Source: Geomonas oryzae (GTDB taxonomy: Bacteria; Desulfobacterota; Desulfuromonadia; Geobacterales; Geobacteraceae). Taken from it: 64,000 nt of DNA. The stretch covers positions 62,001-126,000 of the forward strand of contig NZ_RAHW01000004.1 of NCBI RefSeq assembly GCF_004117875.1. The letters are read 5' to 3'. The number at the start of each line of letters is the position of its first letter. Positions within the stretch are counted from its first letter, which is position 1. Of the stretch, positions 35,317 through 42,778 are shown one piece after another. Position numbers and translations under genes: made by a program. The notes beneath the pieces were generated by a model. The model saw only the letters and a program-made list of their open reading frames with translations, did not search any database and had not been told where the DNA came from.

Positions 35317-35793
35317 CTACGCCCCTTGCAGCGCTCCGGTCTGTCGCAGCGCCTCGTAAAGCACGATCCCCGCCGAGGTGGAGAGGTTCAGGCTGCGCAC
35401 CTTGCCGATGATCGGGATCCTGACCGCCGTATCCGGGTTGGCGGCGATGAGTTCTTCGGGAAGCCCCTTCGTCTCCTTGCCGAATACGATGAAATCGCCC
35501 GGGAGGAAGGAAAACTCGACGTAGCTTTGGTCCGCTTTCTTGCTGGTATAGACGAAGCGTCCCTCCGGGAAGGAGGCCTTCAGGGCTTCCAGGTCCTCCC
35601 AGTAACGGATGTCCACCTCGCTCCAGTAGTCGAGCCCGGCCCGCTTCAGGTATCGGTCGTCCGTGGAGAAGCCGAGTTTGCCCACGAGGTGCAGGACGGT
35701 GCCGGTCGCGCCGCAAAGCCGCGCTATGTTTCCCGTGTTGGGCGGTATCTCGGGTTCGACCAGCACTATGTGAAATGGTTTCGGCAACGCCAT
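35317..35793 (-). CDS. trmL: tRNA (cytidine/uridine-34 2'-O)-methyltransferase TrmL
   Basis: This 158-residue SPOUT methyltransferase methylates the ribose of the wobble base of tRNA-Leu with S-adenosylmethionine. Family motifs are the N-terminal VLVEPEIPPNTGNIARLC, the knot loops FGKETKGLP and IGKVRSLNLSTSAGIVLYE, and an otherwise minimal length typical of TrmL. The conserved EPEIPPNTGNIAR segment distinguishes it from TrmH proteins. It is the first gene of a short minus-strand pair with the cupin. Confidence 0.93.
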   Translation of the reverse strand: MALPKPFHIVLVEPEIPPNTGNIARLCGATGTVLHLVGKLGFSTDDRYLKRAGLDYWSEVDIRYWEDLEALKASFPEGRFVYTSKKADQSYVEFSFLPGDFIVFGKETKGLPEELIAANPDTAVRIPIIGKVRSLNLSTSAGIVLYEALRQTGALQGA

Positions 35794-35999
35794 CGGTTCA
35801 CCTCTCCGGGATTGATCGGCAGGGTAAAAAAGGGGCTCTGTCAGAGCGAAAAAAGGTCCTCACAGGAGTCGTTTTTTACCCTGGAAAATGAGCTCGAGAA
35901 ACAGTGTTTATATGTAGCTCAAAGCCGAAAATAAGGCAAAGAGAAACGGCTAAAAGTGAGTAACGGCGGTAGGTTGACTGGGGGGGGTGCTCTGTAAGC

Positions 36000-36028
36000 T
36001 TGCAATTTATCGACAGATAGTCTATTAT
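36000..36028 (+). promoter_or_regulatory. Predicted sigma-70 promoter for trpB
   Basis: TTGCAA (36000-36005) and TATTAT (36023-36028) are separated by exactly 17 bp, which predicts transcription start near 36035. This excludes in-frame starts upstream of that point and supports the TTG at 36059. Confidence 0.65.
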
Positions 36029-36058
36029 GCCCCCCTCATACACCGACTGGAGGCAACC

Positions 36059-37249
36059 TTGGACACGCCTGACCACACTGGACACTTCGGCCGTTTCGGC
36101 GGCAGATACGTCTCCGAAACGCTCATGCCGGCCTTGCTCGAACTCGAGAAGGCGTACAACCATTTTCGCAATGAAAAGGGGTTTCAGGAGGAGTTCGCCT
36201 ACTACCTGCGTCAGTACGTGGGGCGCCCGAATCCGCTCTACTTCGCCGAGAAACTCACCGCGAAAATGGGGGGGGCGAAGATATATCTGAAGCGCGAAGA
36301 CCTGAACCACACCGGCGCGCACAAGGTGAACAACACCATCGGTCAGGCCCTTCTCGCGAAGCGCATGGGCAAGAAAAAGGTGATCGCCGAGACCGGCGCC
36401 GGGCAGCACGGTGTGGCGACGGCGACCGTTGCGGCCCTCTTCGGCATGGAGTGCGAGGTCTTCATGGGTGAAGAGGACATCCGCCGCCAGTCGCTGAACG
36501 TGTTCCGCATGAAGCTTCTGGGTGCCAAGGTGACCCCGGTGAGCTCCGGTACCGCAACGCTTAAGGACGCCATGAACGAGGCGATGCGCCAGTGGGTGAC
36601 CTACGTGGAAGATACCTTCTACATCATCGGCACCGTCGCGGGACCGCATCCCTATCCGGTCATGGTGCGCGACTTCCAGTCCATCATCGGCCGCGAGGCG
36701 CGCGAGCAGCACCTGGAGGCCGAAGGTCGGCTCCCCGACTACCTGGTCGCCGCCGTGGGCGGGGGGAGTAACGCCATCGGGCTCTTCCACCCCTTCGTGA
36801 ACGATGCGAACGTGCAGATGATCGGCGTCGAGGCCGCGGGTTACGGCATCGAAAGCGGCAAGCATGCCGCTCCGCTTTCCGCCGGCAGCGTAGGCGTGCT
36901 GCACGGCAACAAGACCTACCTTTTGCAGGACGAGTACGGGCAGATCGCCCACGCCCATTCCATTTCCGCAGGCCTCGACTACCCGGGGGTCGGCCCCGAG
37001 CACTCCTACCTGAAGGAACTCGGCCGGGCAAGCTACGTCTCGGTCACCGATGATGAGGCCCTGGAGGCGTTCCAGGTATTAACACGCGAGGAGGGGATCA
37101 TCCCCGCCCTGGAGTCTTCCCACGCCGTGGCTCACGCACTGCGTCTGGCTCCGACACTTTCTACCAACGAGAGCATCGTCGTCTGTCTGTCGGGCAGGGG
37201 CGATAAGGACATCCATACCGTGGCTGATGTTATGGGGGTGCAGCTTTAA
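36059..37249 (+). CDS. trpB: Tryptophan synthase beta subunit
   Basis: This 396-residue pyridoxal-phosphate enzyme condenses indole with serine. The cofactor Lys is K89 in [13 protein letters not shown], the phosphate-binding loop is GGGSNAIG near residue 233, and the N-terminal [17 protein letters not shown] is typical of the TrpB1 class. The start is a TTG at 36059 with GGAGG 5 nt upstream and a predicted promoter ending at 36028. Upstream in-frame codons (from 35987) would lie before transcription start. It stands alone, 33 kb from trpA, and is followed by a terminator. Confidence 0.95.
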   Translation: MDTPDHTGHFGRFGGRYVSETLMPALLELEKAYNHFRNEKGFQEEFAYYLRQYVGRPNPLYFAEKLTAKMGGAKIYLKREDLNHTGAHKVNNTIGQALLAKRMGKKKVIAETGAGQHGVATATVAALFGMECEVFMGEEDIRRQSLNVFRMKLLGAKVTPVSSGTATLKDAMNEAMRQWVTYVEDTFYIIGTVAGPHPYPVMVRDFQSIIGREAREQHLEAEGRLPDYLVAAVGGGSNAIGLFHPFVNDANVQMIGVEAAGYGIESGKHAAPLSAGSVGVLHGNKTYLLQDEYGQIAHAHSISAGLDYPGVGPEHSYLKELGRASYVSVTDDEALEAFQVLTREEGIIPALESSHAVAHALRLAPTLSTNESIVVCLSGRGDKDIHTVADVMGVQL

Positions 37250-37275
37250 TATATGAAATTTTGAGGCTTTAGTGG

Positions 37276-37310
37276 GGGAGGTCCGCACGGGCGGGCCTCC
37301 CTTCTTATTT
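37276..37310 (+). terminator. Intrinsic terminator of trpB
   Basis: GGGAGGTCCGC (37276-37286) pairs with GCGGGCCTCCC (37291-37301) over 11 bp with one G-U, loop ACGG, followed by TTCTTATTT. Confidence 0.85.
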
Positions 37311-37339
37311 CCGTAGATTGCAAAAAATTAATGCAAGTA

Positions 37340-37367
37340 TTGCAATGTAGTCGGAATTGATTACACT
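37340..37367 (+). promoter_or_regulatory. Predicted promoter of the transglycosylase-like lipoprotein gene
   Basis: TTGCAA (37340-37345) and TACACT (37362-37367) are separated by 16 bp. The ~120-nt leader contains a perfect GTTGGC-GATGA-GCCAAC hairpin (37380-37396) and an AAAGGAG motif far from the main start codon. Confidence 0.5.
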
Positions 37368-37492
37368 AGAACACCTCGGGTTGGCGATGAGCCAACGGGA
37401 TTCTAAAGAAAGGAGATGATTGGCGCGGGCTTCACTACCGACATTAAGTATCACTACCTAAAGCCGGCAAAAGCCATATCACGAAATCTATC

Positions 37493-38185
37493 ATGAAAAG
37501 AAAAATTGTAGTGCTGATCGCGGTGCTCCTGATGACGGCATCGTGCGATCAGTCCCACCTGCAGCAGGCACAGGTACCGGTGACTCCGTCGGTGTCGGAG
37601 TCGGACCGGGCGCTGTTGACCTGGGCCGAGGGGAGCGAGAAGCAGGGAGATAACAAGGCTCCCTCTGCTCCCATGGCCGTGCAGATGGACCTCCCGAAAC
37701 AGACCGAACTGGATGGGAGGAAGAAGCTGGTTCCCGCAATCTACGCCACCTTTGCCCGCAGGACGACCCCTGCGAGGGCCAAGTGGCTCGCGGAAATTTG
37801 CTATGAGAAGACGGAGGGAACCATTTTCACGCCGCTGGATTTGGCCGAGATAGCTCTCGCGGAAACCGGCGGGCACAAGCTCTCATCGAGAGCGGTATCA
37901 TCCAAGGGTGCCCTTGGGGTGTGGCAGTTGATGCCGGAACGGGCCGAGAGCCACGGCTTCACGCCGCAGGACATGTGGGACGACGAGAAGTGCGCTGAGG
38001 CGGCCGTGAAGGAGCTTTACGAGAAGCTCGACATGGCCGGTGGAAACAAGGCCCGTGCGAAAAGGCTCTACTGTGGAACGGGGCCGGCTGCCAGGGCCTA
38101 TGACAAGATCCGCAAGCGCTTCCGCACGGAGATACTGCGGGAGATGCAAAGGGGCATGCTGATGCAGGTGGCCAGCAACCGATAG
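37493..38185 (+). CDS. Lipoprotein with lytic transglycosylase-like domain
   Basis: This 230-residue protein begins with a lipoprotein signal (VLLMTASC, lipid-bearing Cys near residue 19). The C-terminal half (about residues 115-215) has the SLT/goose-lysozyme pattern: the likely catalytic Glu in DLAEIALAETGGH, then SSRAVSSKGALGVWQLMPERAESHG and a late YCGTGPAAR in place of the usual Y-GG segment. It would cleave peptidoglycan at the periplasmic face. There is no good ribosome binding site at the ATG. A 26-codon upstream ORF (37416-37496) ends in an ATGA overlap with it, which suggests coupled translation. Confidence 0.8.
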   Translation: MKRKIVVLIAVLLMTASCDQSHLQQAQVPVTPSVSESDRALLTWAEGSEKQGDNKAPSAPMAVQMDLPKQTELDGRKKLVPAIYATFARRTTPARAKWLAEICYEKTEGTIFTPLDLAEIALAETGGHKLSSRAVSSKGALGVWQLMPERAESHGFTPQDMWDDEKCAEAAVKELYEKLDMAGGNKARAKRLYCGTGPAARAYDKIRKRFRTEILREMQRGMLMQVASNR

Positions 38186-38217
38186 TCCTTTTGCTGTTTG
38201 AGTAGACGTTGTGCTAT

Positions 38218-38257
38218 AGTGGGCGGGTTCCTTTCGGGGGCCCGCCCGCTTTGTTTT
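38218..38257 (+). terminator. Intrinsic terminator after the transglycosylase-like gene
   Basis: AGTGGGCGGG (38218-38227) pairs with CCCGCCCGCT (38241-38250) over 10 bp with one G-U, followed by TTGTTTT. Confidence 0.8.
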
Positions 38258-38284
38258 CACCAATCCCTTTTCCAGGAGTTTGTT

Positions 38285-38779
38285 TTGAGAAGAATCGCTT
38301 TGCTGCTGTTGCTGTTAGTCGTTCTTTCAGGGTGCAATACGCTGGTCAAGACGCCGGTTGTCGTCATGCAGGACCTGAGTGTGGTCTCGGTTGATCCGGC
38401 CGGGGCCGGCATGGAAGTGTACCTGAGAGTGAAAAACCCGAACAACTTCGACCTGAAGCTCCACGGCTACAGCTATGACCTGAAGGTGATGGCGCTGCCG
38501 CTCGTCAAAGGGGGGGCGCGCGAGGAGGTCAACTTTCCGGCCAACGAAGAGGCCGATGTCCGCATCCCCATTCGCGTCACTTACGCCGATCTCCTGGAGA
38601 TCCTGAAGCGCAAACCTGATCCGGACAAAATTCCCTATCAGTTGGCGGCAGGTCTCGATCTTGATACGCCGCTTGGGCAGATGACCGTTCCGGTGAAGCA
38701 CACGGGCACCTACGCCATCCCGAAGCAGTACCGCCCGGCTGCCATCTTCGGCAAAATCGCCGACTTTTTCAAATTCTAG
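38285..38779 (+). CDS. LEA14-like (WHy-domain) lipoprotein
   Basis: This 164-residue lipoprotein has the lipobox VVLSGC near residue 17 and a LEA type 2/WHy fold: VVSVDPAGAGMEVYLRVKNPNNFDLKLHGYSYDLKV is the family pattern around the Asn-Pro-Asn motif. Such proteins are linked to desiccation or envelope stress in several phyla, but the role in bacteria is unclear. I chose a TTG start at 38285 because AGGAG lies 6 nt upstream and it places the signal at the very N terminus. The frame is open to 38198, inside the preceding terminator. Confidence 0.85.
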   Translation: MRRIALLLLLLVVLSGCNTLVKTPVVVMQDLSVVSVDPAGAGMEVYLRVKNPNNFDLKLHGYSYDLKVMALPLVKGGAREEVNFPANEEADVRIPIRVTYADLLEILKRKPDPDKIPYQLAAGLDLDTPLGQMTVPVKHTGTYAIPKQYRPAAIFGKIADFFKF

Positions 38780-38927
38780 GACCTCTTTAGCGGCAGGCGT
38801 CGTGCCTCGGCACCCCTCCCCCTCCGGGTCTTAGCCCACCGTAGGGCTTCGGTCCGCAGGCGGGGGCGGGCACGCCGGGGCTGCTTCCAGGTGGTCTGGC
38901 GCTGTCTGGTCCTTTATCGGAGTATCC

Positions 38928-40826
38928 ATGAACGTTGTTGATATCACCGGGCTCTCCAAAAGCTTCGGCTCGCGGGTCCTTCTGGACGACGTGACCTTCG
39001 CCGTCGGAGAGGACGAGCGGGTTGGGCTGATCGGCGCGAACGGCGCCGGTAAGTCGACCCTTCTTACCATCCTCGCGGGGCTTGAGGACCGTGACGGCGG
39101 CTCCATCGCCATGAAGCGCGGCGCCTCGGTAGGCTACCTGAGCCAGGAGCCTGTCCTTGACGACGGGGCCACCGTCGCCTCGGAGATCGAGAGCGGCCTT
39201 ACCGCGATCCGTGCCGCCATGGCGAGCTTCAACGAACTCTCCGAGAAGATGGCGGCGAACCCGCCCGACATGGATCGGCTTTTGGCGCGCCAGGGTGAGC
39301 TCTCCGTCTGGATCGAGCACCATGGCGGCTGGAACACCGACCACCGTGTCCTCGAGATGATGACCCATCTGCAGCTCCCCGACCCGCACCAGGTGATCGG
39401 CACCCTTTCCGGCGGCACCAAGCGCCGGGTGGCCCTGGCGAAGCTTTTGCTGCAGGCCCCGGAGCTTTTGCTCCTCGACGAGCCGACCAACCACCTGGAC
39501 GCCGACACGACCCAGTGGCTGCAGGATCACCTGAAGGCCTACCCCGGCGCCGTGATGCTGATCACGCACGACCGCTACTTCCTGGACGAGGTGGTGACGC
39601 GCATGTTAGAGCTCGAGCGCGGCGGCATGATCTCCTATCCCGGCGGCTACTCGAATTACCTCATCCAGCGGGAAGAGCGGCTCATGAACGAGGCGACGCG
39701 CCGCTCGCGCCTTTTGAACCTTCTGCGCATCGAGACCGACTGGATCCGGCGCGGCCCCCCGGCGCGCTCCACGAAACAAAAGGCCCGTATCGACCGCTAC
39801 CACGCCCTCGAGGAGAGCCTCTCCGGACCGGCGCGCCGCGATCTGAAGATCGGCTTCAACACCGAGGAGGGGCTCGGCGGCACCATCCTCGAACTGGACG
39901 GGGTGAGCAAGTCCTTCGGCGCGAGAGATCTCGTGAAACGGCTCAGCTTCGGCATGAAGCGTGGCGACCGTGTCGGGGTGATCGGCCCCAACGGCTGCGG
40001 CAAAACGACACTGATCCGGATGATCATGGGTGAGGAGGAGCCGGACCAGGGGAAGGTCGTGGTCGGCAAGAAAACACGCATCTCCTACTTCGATCAGTTG
40101 CGCGAGGTGCTCGACCCTAACCAGACCATCTACGACTTCTTCGGCGAGGGTGACTACGTCACCACGGCGAGCGGCGAGAAGCGGCACAAGATCGGCTACC
40201 TCGAGGACTTCCTTTTCTCCCCTGAGGACAGACGGCGCCCGGTCGGCAGCCTCTCCGGCGGCGAAAAAAGCCGCCTCATCCTGGCGCGGCTCATGCTGCA
40301 GGACTCGAACCTCCTGGTGCTCGACGAGCCGACCAACGACCTGGACATCCCGACCCTGCAGCTGCTGGATGCTTCCATCTCGTCCTTTCCCGGCTGCGTG
40401 CTGATGGTGACGCACGACCGCTTCTTCCTGGACAAGGTGGCGACCGGCGTCCTGGCCTTCGAGGGGGAAGGGGAGGTGACCTTCTACGAGGGGAACTACT
40501 CGAACTACCGTGAGCGCCGGGAGGCGGCCCGCCAGGCGGCCTCGGCGCAGCGCGTCGAGAAGAGGGAAGCCCAGGCGGCGAAGGCGGAGAAGCCGAAGAA
40601 GGGGCTCACCTACGCCGAGCGGATCGAGCTCGAGAAGCTGGAGGGGAGCATCGCGGAGCTGGAAAAGGAGTTCGCCGAGGTGGAGGCCCTCCTGGGCGAT
40701 CCCTCGCGCTACGGTTCCGTCGAAGGCGGTATCGCCGCCATCACCGCCGACTACGGCAGGCTGGAGGCGGAGCTCGCCAGGGCCTTCGAGCGGTGGGAGG
40801 AGCTGGAAACGAAGAAGGGCAATTGA
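38928..40826 (+). CDS. uup: ABC-F family ATPase, Uup type
   Basis: This 632-residue soluble protein has two ABC domains: Walker A GANGAGKS near residue 36 and GPNGCGKT near 352, and signatures LSGGTKRR and LSGGEKSR with LLDEPTNHLDAD and VLDEPTNDLDIP Walker B motifs. A linker with basic residues (about 245-300) and a C-terminal coiled-coil of about 90 residues (EKREAQAAKAEK...) are as in Uup. Uup-type proteins bind DNA or ribosomes and affect transposon excision and translation. No membrane segments are present. The stop codon overlaps the first unit of a CAATTGA heptad array. Confidence 0.92.
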   Translation: MNVVDITGLSKSFGSRVLLDDVTFAVGEDERVGLIGANGAGKSTLLTILAGLEDRDGGSIAMKRGASVGYLSQEPVLDDGATVASEIESGLTAIRAAMASFNELSEKMAANPPDMDRLLARQGELSVWIEHHGGWNTDHRVLEMMTHLQLPDPHQVIGTLSGGTKRRVALAKLLLQAPELLLLDEPTNHLDADTTQWLQDHLKAYPGAVMLITHDRYFLDEVVTRMLELERGGMISYPGGYSNYLIQREERLMNEATRRSRLLNLLRIETDWIRRGPPARSTKQKARIDRYHALEESLSGPARRDLKIGFNTEEGLGGTILELDGVSKSFGARDLVKRLSFGMKRGDRVGVIGPNGCGKTTLIRMIMGEEEPDQGKVVVGKKTRISYFDQLREVLDPNQTIYDFFGEGDYVTTASGEKRHKIGYLEDFLFSPEDRRRPVGSLSGGEKSRLILARLMLQDSNLLVLDEPTNDLDIPTLQLLDASISSFPGCVLMVTHDRFFLDKVATGVLAFEGEGEVTFYEGNYSNYRERREAARQAASAQRVEKREAQAAKAEKPKKGLTYAERIELEKLEGSIAELEKEFAEVEALLGDPSRYGSVEGGIAAITADYGRLEAELARAFERWEELETKKGN

Positions 40827-40854
40827 CGATGGATGATTGACAATTGACAGCTGA
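40820..40854 (+). repeat. CAATTGA-type heptad array at the end of uup
   Basis: Five in-phase 7-mers: CAATTGA, CGATGGA, TGATTGA, CAATTGA, CAGCTGA. The first overlaps the uup stop codon. The same 7-mer occurs at 46963-46997 before ruvA. Confidence 0.8.
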
Positions 40855-40890
40855 TACCTGCCCGGTCGATGACGCCGGGTTTTAAAACGA

Positions 40891-40932
40891 CAAAGGCTTC
40901 CGGAGAGGTGATCTCTTCGGAAGCCTTTGTTT
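40891..40932. terminator. Bidirectional terminator between uup and hda
   Basis: CAAAGGCTTCCG (40891-40902) pairs perfectly with CGGAAGCCTTTG (40918-40929) over 12 bp with a 15-nt loop that contains GAGAGG/CTCT. It can end both convergent transcripts. Confidence 0.85.
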
Positions 40933-40962
40933 ATTGATGCCTGCGATCGTACGGATGCGAGG

Positions 40963-41670
40963 TCAGCCGCTCTTGAAGATTTCTTTCGCGAGCCTCAGGC
41001 TCACCTTCCTCTTCGTGGCGATGGCGGTGCGGTTTATGGTCTCCAGCGCATAGACCAGCGAGGGGATGTCGCGCCTCACCTTCAAAAGCATCTCGTCTAT
41101 CACGTCGTCCGGCAGGGCCATCTGCCGGTCCTCGGCAAGCTTTTTCAGGATCATCCGTCTCGAGTCGTCGTCCGAGACGTCCATGCGTGCGACGAGTCCC
41201 CACAGAAGGCGGCTGGTCAGGTGCCCGTCCAGGTGGGGGAGCTCCTTGGGCGGGGTGAGTCCGGAGATGACGATCTTTTTTCCGGCGCTGTAGAAGGCGT
41301 TGAAGAGCTCCCAAAGCTCGACGCGGACCTCCTGGTTGTCGGGCAACAGGTTCAGGTCGTCCAGGATGAGCGCGTTGGCGCCGGCGAAGTGCTCGGCAAG
41401 CGGCGAGGGGCCTTCGTTTATGAAGTCGCCGCGGTAGAGGGAGGCCGCGTCGCGGAAGGAGAAGTATCTCCCGTCCAGGGCGACGGCAAGCGCGGTCAGA
41501 AGGTGGGTTTTCCCCGATCCCTCGGGGCCGTAGACGTAGAGGAGGTTCTCCGCGTCGCTGCCCGAGGCGAGCCTTTGGGCGAACTGGTAGGCGGTCCTGT
41601 TGCCGCTGCAGACGACGAAGTTCTCGAAACCGAAGCGCGGGACGACGGGGAAATCGAAGATAAGCTGCAT
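40963..41670 (-). CDS. hda: DnaA-related regulatory protein (Hda/DnaA domain-like)
   Basis: This 235-residue AAA+ protein resembles the ATPase domain of DnaA without its DNA-binding domain IV. The N terminus MQLIFDFPVVP is the beta-clamp-binding type of Hda start, Walker A is GPEGSGKTH, Walker B is ALILDDLNLL, and a sensor region SRLLWGLVARMDV follows. Hda stimulates ATP hydrolysis by DnaA on the sliding clamp and so limits initiation. I chose the ATG at 41670 with AGGGG upstream. It is 7 nt downstream of the ruvB stop and belongs to that operon. Alternatively it could be a DnaA-like helicase loader. Confidence 0.85.
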   Translation of the reverse strand: MQLIFDFPVVPRFGFENFVVCSGNRTAYQFAQRLASGSDAENLLYVYGPEGSGKTHLLTALAVALDGRYFSFRDAASLYRGDFINEGPSPLAEHFAGANALILDDLNLLPDNQEVRVELWELFNAFYSAGKKIVISGLTPPKELPHLDGHLTSRLLWGLVARMDVSDDDSRRMILKKLAEDRQMALPDDVIDEMLLKVRRDIPSLVYALETINRTAIATKRKVSLRLAKEIFKSG

Positions 41671-41677
41671 ATGACCC

Positions 41678-42694
41678 CTAAAACAGTTTGCCCTGCGGCG
41701 GCTCGGGCGCCACACGGCCGAAGTGGCTGTAGGCGGCGGCGGTCGCGACGCGCCCTCTCGGGGTGCGGTTCAGGAACCCGTTCTGGATGAGAAACGGCTC
41801 GTACACGTCCTCGATGGTGTCGCTCTCCTCGCTGATCGCGGCCGAGATGGTGTCGAGCCCCACCGGACCGCCGCCGAACTTGTCGATGATGGTCAAAAGG
41901 ATGGCGCGGTCCATGTAGTCGAACCCCATGTCGTCGATCTCCAGAAGGGCCAGGGCCTGGTCCGCCACCTCGCGCGTGATCACGCCGTCGGCACGCACCT
42001 GGGCGAAGTCGCGCACGCGGCGCAGCAGGCGGTTCGCGATCCTCGGGGTGCCGCGGCTTCTGCGCGCGAGCTCCATGGCCCCCTCCGGCGCGATCACCAT
42101 GCCGAAGATGCGGGCGGAACGGGTGATGATGAAGGCAAGTTCCTCGTGGGTGTAGAACTCCAGGCGCGAGATCACGCCGAAGCGGTCCCTAAGCGGCGAG
42201 GAGAGGAGCCCGGCGCGGGTGGTGGCCCCCACCAGGGTGAACTTCGGGAGGTCGAGCTTTATGGTGCGGGCGCTCGGCCCCTGTCCGATGATGATGTCGA
42301 GCTGGAAGTCTTCCATCGCGGGGTAGAGGATCTCCTCCACCACGTGGGAGAGACGGTGGATCTCGTCGATGAAGAGGACGTCGTGCGGTTCCAGGTTGGT
42401 GAGGATGGCGGCGAGGTCGCCGGGGCGCTCGATCACCGGGCCCGAGGTGGACTTTATGTTCACCCCCATCTCGCAGGCGATGATGTTGGCGAGGGTGGTC
42501 TTGCCCAGTCCCGGCGGGCCGTAAAGAAGTACGTGGTCCAGCGCCTCGCCCCTGCCGCGCGCGGCGTCGATGAAGAGCCCGAGGTTTCCTTTCGCCTTTT
42601 CCTGCCCGACGTAATCGGCCAGCGCACGGGGGCGCAGCGATGCTTCGAGGAGGTCTTCTTCGGTTCTCTCGGCGCTGATAAAGCGGGTGGTCAT
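41678..42694 (-). CDS. ruvB: Holliday junction branch-migration ATPase RuvB
   Basis: This 338-residue AAA+ motor drives branch migration with RuvA. Walker A is [11 protein letters not shown] near residue 60, Walker B is [10 protein letters not shown], sensor 1 is [11 protein letters not shown] with the arginine-finger segment SPLRDRFG, and the C-terminal winged helix has TPRGRVAT. The N terminus with [16 protein letters not shown] is typical. It is followed within 7 nt by hda. Upstream, a sensor kinase gene and a transglutaminase gene separate it from ruvA, which breaks the usual ruvCAB order. Confidence 0.97.
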   Translation of the reverse strand: MTTRFISAERTEEDLLEASLRPRALADYVGQEKAKGNLGLFIDAARGRGEALDHVLLYGPPGLGKTTLANIIACEMGVNIKSTSGPVIERPGDLAAILTNLEPHDVLFIDEIHRLSHVVEEILYPAMEDFQLDIIIGQGPSARTIKLDLPKFTLVGATTRAGLLSSPLRDRFGVISRLEFYTHEELAFIITRSARIFGMVIAPEGAMELARRSRGTPRIANRLLRRVRDFAQVRADGVITREVADQALALLEIDDMGFDYMDRAILLTIIDKFGGGPVGLDTISAAISEESDTIEDVYEPFLIQNGFLNRTPRGRVATAAAYSHFGRVAPEPPQGKLF

Positions 42695-42778
42695 ACCTCT
42701 CCTTCTTGCGGCGTCGGCCGCATTTTGCAGGGAGCCAAATTATAACAGTTCGCACTAAAGGTCAAGGAAGATGCCGGA

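Noticed and set aside
37374-37420. Possible fluoride riboswitch in the lipoprotein leader
   Set aside because: It has GGCGATGA but not the conserved bulge and pseudoknot sequence. The GTTGGC hairpin closes too tightly.
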